DNA from: an uncultured Campylobacter sp.
Lineage (GTDB): Bacteria > Campylobacterota > Campylobacteria > Campylobacterales > Campylobacteraceae
Direction of reading: 5' to 3'
Assembly: GCA_937965895.1 (NCBI GenBank)
Contig: CALCKS010000134.1
Span: 1-7,414 of the forward strand
Length of the DNA: 7,414 nt
Each line of letters opens with the position of its first letter. The stretch's first letter is position 1. The notes beneath the pieces are model-generated. The model saw nothing but the letters and a program-made list of their open reading frames with translations. It did no database searches and was not told the origin of the DNA. This document shows positions 5,129-7,414 of this stretch, one piece after another. A program made the position numbers and the translations under genes.

Positions 5129-5971
5129 CTACTCGCTTATAAAATATTTCTGAGCGTAAACGGCGTCGTTGTAAAGTCCTTCTCCGTATTTGTCTTTACC
5201 GTAATTTTTAATGATCTCTTGCCCTGCGCTTGAGGCTACGAAATCTATAAAATCTTTCGATTTCTTGCTTTCGGTGGTATCACTATCGTTTTGTCTTAGG
5301 GCACAATACGTATTTATTAGATATTTATCGCCGCGAAATAGAATTTCGCTGGATTTTATATCTTTTTTTGCCACGACCCAAGTGCTGCTATCGCTCATAA
5401 AATATGCCCCGTTTTTATCGGCTTTTAAAAGAGTCGCTAACATAAAATCTTTATTTGCCTCATACCACTGGCCTTGCGGAGTGATATTTGCCATTTTCCA
5501 GATACTAAGCTCTTTTTTATGAGTTCCGGAGTTGTCCGCTCTGGTGTAAAAAAGGCTTTGGGATTTGGCTATATCGGTATAGGCTTCTGTTACGTTTTGG
5601 GCGGTTTTTATCTTTGCGGGATCGCTTTTAGGCCCTACGATAAAAAACTCGTTTGACCCGATCAACGTCCTTTGCGTAGCCCAACCCTCTTTTACGGCGT
5701 TTATTTCCGCCTTTGGAGCGTGAACCATAGCGATATCTATCTTTTTATTTTTTAAAAGTTCGAGAGTCTGACCGCTTCCTGCTTTTATCCAGCAAATTTT
5801 GGTATCATTCGCTTTGCTAAATTCATTAGATAGAACTTCGAGCAGCCCAAGCTCTCCCGGACTTCCCGTAGCAAGCTTTAGCTCCGTTTTTCCGTCTCCA
5901 TACACTGCGGTGCACTCACTCGCCATCAAACTGGCGCACAGCAAAATCGCGACACAAATAGACTTTTTCAT
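5129..5971 (-). CDS. TupA-like periplasmic substrate-binding protein (possible tungstate/oxyanion binder)
   Basis: This 280-residue protein has a signal peptide (MKKS, hydrophobic core, probable cleavage after MAS at 18; no good lipobox). The rest has the two-lobed periplasmic binding fold of the tungstate-binding TupA family. Marks are KAGSGQTLELLKNKKIDIAMVHAP (63-86), GSNEFFIVGPKSDPAKI (105-121), the oxyanion-site-like RADNSGTHKKE (144-154), and RGDKYLINTY with FVASSAGQEIIKNYGKDKYGE near the C-terminus. The first lobe reads TGSPGELGL (35-43) where classical TupA has TTTS plus SG, so ligand identity is uncertain. No permease or ATPase gene is adjacent. Mature cysteines are Cys20, Cys60 and Cys223. 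Composition looks poorer in GC than its neighbours (about 40 percent by eye against about 50). AAGGAG at 5977-5982 supports the start. Confidence 0.82.
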   Translation of the reverse strand: MKKSICVAILLCASLMASECTAVYGDGKTELKLATGSPGELGLLEVLSNEFSKANDTKICWIKAGSGQTLELLKNKKIDIAMVHAPKAEINAVKEGWATQRTLIGSNEFFIVGPKSDPAKIKTAQNVTEAYTDIAKSQSLFYTRADNSGTHKKELSIWKMANITPQGQWYEANKDFMLATLLKADKNGAYFMSDSSTWVVAKKDIKSSEILFRGDKYLINTYCALRQNDSDTTESKKSKDFIDFVASSAGQEIIKNYGKDKYGEGLYNDAVYAQKYFISE

Positions 5972-6006
5972 AACTACTCCTTGTTTTGAAATGTAAAATT
6001 TCAGGC

Positions 6007-6012
6007 ATTATA
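6007..6012 (-). promoter_or_regulatory. -10 box of the TupA-like gene
   Basis: The minus strand reads TATAAT in the context GGTTGTATAATGCC, about 35 nt before the ATG. It is a perfect consensus hexamer. A 5-bp stem (GAAAT 5988-5992 with ATTTC 5998-6002) lies in the resulting leader. Confidence 0.65.
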
Positions 6013-6053
6013 CAACCAAGGAACTTAAACTCGAAATGGTTAAAGAATTAAAA

Positions 6054-6065
6054 AACGAGCTCGTT
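6054..6065. promoter_or_regulatory. 12-bp perfect palindrome between divergent promoters
   Basis: AACGAGCTCGTT is fully self-complementary. It lies about 40 bp from each of the two outward-facing -10 boxes (6007-6012 minus and 6101-6106 plus). The position suits a shared operator of the TupA-like gene and dsbL/dsbI. There is no loop or T-tract, so it is not a terminator. Confidence 0.4.
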
Positions 6066-6100
6066 GCTTAGATTTTATTTCAAATTTACCCTTTATTTTA

Positions 6101-6106
6101 TACAAT
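6101..6106 (+). promoter_or_regulatory. Probable -10 box of the dsbL-dsbI operon
   Basis: TACAAT follows TTTATTTTA, a T-rich run typical upstream of Campylobacter -10 boxes. It lies 27 nt before the dsbL ATG. No -35 box is evident. Confidence 0.5.
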
Positions 6107-6133
6107 CTTTAAAATTTACCGTAAAGGAATTTT

Positions 6134-6784
6134 ATGAAAATCGCTAAATTTTTAAGAATTTTAGCCGTTATTTGCTTGCTTAGCGTAGGTGCAAACGCGC
6201 TGGAGGAGGGCACGGACTATCAGACGCTAGAAAAGCCTCTAAGCGTGCCTAAAGATAGCGTAGTAAAGGTCTTTAGCTACGAGTGCGTCCACTGCTACAA
6301 ATTTGACCGAACCGTTACGCCGAAGCTATTTAGCGAGCTAGACGGAGTCAAATTTATCCCGTATCACTTAAAAACCAAAGGAAAGCTCGGCGAAACGGCG
6401 AGCAAGATTTTTGCCGCGATGATCGTTTTAGACGAGGCTAGCGACGTTAGTTTGCTTAGCGACAAGTCTAAATTTAAAAAAGCCAAATTTGCGATCTACA
6501 AGGCTACTCACGACAAGAACGACGATTTTAACGACGGCAAGGACAAGGCGAGATTTATCCAGACGGCTCTTAGCGCAGCAGGCGTGAGCGACGCAGACTA
6601 CGACAAGGCTCTAGCTAGCGAGCGCGCTCAAGAAATTTTAAAAGCGTGGAACAATAGCTACGACGTGGCGAAGATCCAGGGCGTGCCTGCGTACGTGGTC
6701 GGTGGCAAGTATCTCATAAACGTGAAGGCGATCGGCTCGGTAGACGCGATGGCGGCGGCGGTCAAGGAGCTGCTGGCAAAATAA
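6134..6784 (+). CDS. dsbL: DsbA/DsbL-type periplasmic thiol-disulfide oxidase
   Basis: This 216-residue secreted thioredoxin-fold protein introduces disulfides into periplasmic proteins. The signal peptide runs to about Ala22 (ANA, then LEEG). Next comes the thioredoxin segment VVKVFSYECVHCYKF with the redox pair Cys51/Cys54 (CVHC), a helical insertion (about 80-180), and QGVPAYVVGGKYLIN with the cis-proline Pro185 after Val184, as in DsbA. The only other cysteine, Cys14, lies in the signal peptide. Assignment to DsbL rather than general DsbA rests on the neighbouring assT and dsbI homologues. The likely client is the Cys432/Cys437 pair of AssT. RBS AAAGGA is at 6123-6128. The stop codon overlaps the next start (TAATG), so the two genes form one coupled operon. 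Confidence 0.87.
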   Translation: MKIAKFLRILAVICLLSVGANALEEGTDYQTLEKPLSVPKDSVVKVFSYECVHCYKFDRTVTPKLFSELDGVKFIPYHLKTKGKLGETASKIFAAMIVLDEASDVSLLSDKSKFKKAKFAIYKATHDKNDDFNDGKDKARFIQTALSAAGVSDADYDKALASERAQEILKAWNNSYDVAKIQGVPAYVVGGKYLINVKAIGSVDAMAAAVKELLAK

Positions 6785-7305
6785 TGGACTACAATATCGA
6801 AAACAAGGGCTTTGTCTGCTTTGTGTATAACTTGCAGCGAAGGCGGGCGTTTTGGGTGGCGTTGCTCGCAGTTTTAGCGGTTAAATTTATCTTGTGCGAG
6901 CTGTTTTTGGGCGGCGCGCTTGCGGACGCGCTTGTTGTGAAGCTACGCTTTGCGACGCTGTTTGCTGCGTTTGGCGTGTGCGTGGCGATGTGCGCGCCTA
7001 AGGTTTTTGGCGTCAAGCTCGCGGGATTTTTCCTGATTTTTTTGGGCGTGATATTTGGACTTGATTACTCCACGAGCGATTTTAGCGGCGTTAGCGAGAT
7101 TAGTTTTCCTTTTGCGCTACCGCTAAATGAAATTTGCCCGAGCCTTTTTGCGCCTGATTTTAGCGCGGCAAATGAAGTGGGATTTATCAAAATTTACTCG
7201 TGGGCGAATTTTGCGTTTTTTGCGGTGTTTGGGGCGTTTTGTTTGGTGATGATTTTGAGCTGGTTTGTGTATAACGCACGTAGTAGCGAAATCAATCAAA
7301 TTTAA
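6784..7305 (+). CDS. DsbI/DsbB-family membrane protein lacking the redox cysteines
   Basis: This 173-residue inner-membrane protein has about four membrane segments (23-42, 53-72, 76-93, 139-162). It matches the quinone-linked reoxidant DsbB/DsbI by order and spacing: an arginine after the first periplasmic loop (Arg55, equivalent to DsbB Arg48), CAPK closing the second segment, and FPFALPL in the second loop, which DsbI proteins share. The CXXC position reads D48-A49-L50-V51, and the two second-loop cysteines are missing. The cysteines present (12, 38, 66, 70, 118, 153) lie elsewhere. It may be an inactive relic, a structural partner, or use other cysteines. It starts within the dsbL stop codon; AAGGAG at 6764-6769 is 14 nt away, so coupled translation is likely. 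It is shorter than UPEC DsbI (about 225 residues). Confidence 0.75.
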   Translation: MDYNIENKGFVCFVYNLQRRRAFWVALLAVLAVKFILCELFLGGALADALVVKLRFATLFAAFGVCVAMCAPKVFGVKLAGFFLIFLGVIFGLDYSTSDFSGVSEISFPFALPLNEICPSLFAPDFSAANEVGFIKIYSWANFAFFAVFGAFCLVMILSWFVYNARSSEINQI

Positions 7306-7340
7306 ATTTGGGATTCCCCGCGCTTGACGGATTTTAAAAG

Positions 7341-7407
7341 TAGTTTTTGATTAAGGCGTTCGGTCACATACTATATGTATGCTCCCGTCACGCCTAATCA
7401 AAAACTA
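7341..7407. repeat. 67-nt nested hairpin after the dsbI homologue
   Basis: TAGTTTTTGATTA (7341-7353) pairs perfectly with TAATCAAAAACTA (7395-7407). GGCG/CGCC (7355-7358 with 7391-7394) continues the stem after one bulged A. CATAC/GTATG (7367-7371 with 7377-7381) forms a small apical stem around TATAT. It begins 35 nt after the stop codon and could terminate the dsbL-dsbI transcript, though only TTTAAAC follows. Its nested shape resembles the 2110-2218 element. Confidence 0.65.
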
Positions 7408-7414
7408 TTTAAAC

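Noticed and set aside
5129..5971. Lipoprotein signal peptide in the TupA-like protein
   Set aside because: The cysteine at position 20 is preceded by Glu (ASEC), which does not fit a lipobox; ordinary signal peptidase I cleavage after MAS is more likely.
6910..6960. A frameshift hiding the CXXC motif of the DsbI homologue
   Set aside because: I read all three frames. One alternative frame has TGT TGT and a nearby TGC but no CXXC with family context. The main frame matches DsbI without gaps on both sides, so a frameshift does not explain the loss.
1..7414. tRNA, rRNA, CRISPR array or phage attachment site
   Set aside because: I saw no cloverleaf-like sequence, no rRNA-like stretch, no regularly spaced direct repeats and no integrase or tRNA-end duplication.

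Overview
The window looks like a chromosomal segment of a Campylobacter, most likely from the moderately GC-rich C. rectus / showae / curvus / concisus group. This is inference from three things: the gene families present, Campylobacter-like promoters (good -10 boxes, no clear -35), and the extreme abundance of AAATTT in spacers and genes. There are seven convincing protein genes. I saw no tRNA, rRNA, CRISPR array or transposase gene.

Left part (1-2957), all on the minus strand. An AldB/ExaC-like NAD-dependent aldehyde dehydrogenase (228-1688) is followed by a good intrinsic terminator (179-207). Upstream of it is a 539-bp gene-free spacer (1689-2227) packed with inverted repeats: a 20-bp inverted pair bounding 241 bp (1827-2067), an 18-bp-arm hairpin inside it (1897-1950), two short hairpins, and a separate 109-nt nested hairpin (2110-2218) just past the next gene's stop. 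A two-gene operon follows: a 4-oxalocrotonate tautomerase-family protein (2722-2925) and the thiol peroxidase Bcp (2228-2725), coupled by an ATGA overlap and read from a TATAAT promoter at 2958-2963.

Right part (3127-7305). The periplasmic arylsulfate sulfotransferase AssT (3127-4899, plus) is followed by a convergent TupA-like solute-binding protein (5129-5971, minus). A dedicated oxidation pair comes next on the plus strand: DsbL/DsbA-like (6134-6784) and DsbI/DsbB-like (6784-7305), joined by a TAATG stop-start overlap. In uropathogenic E. coli assT, dsbL and dsbI are contiguous, and DsbL/DsbI form the disulfide of AssT. Here AssT keeps its sulfated histidine and its Cys432/Cys437 pair, and DsbL keeps CVHC and the cis-proline.

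The most striking point is that the DsbI homologue lacks every expected redox cysteine. The CXXC position reads DALV, and neither second-loop cysteine is at its place. The fold marks remain: a conserved Arg55, an FPFxLPL motif and four membrane segments. The TupA-like gene sitting between assT and dsbLI is oppositely oriented and visibly poorer in GC.

The spacers are the other unexplained layer. They carry long nested hairpins, a possible small RNA with its own terminator, a possible G-quadruplex, operator-like palindromes before assT and dsbL, and AAATTT about once per 45 bp.
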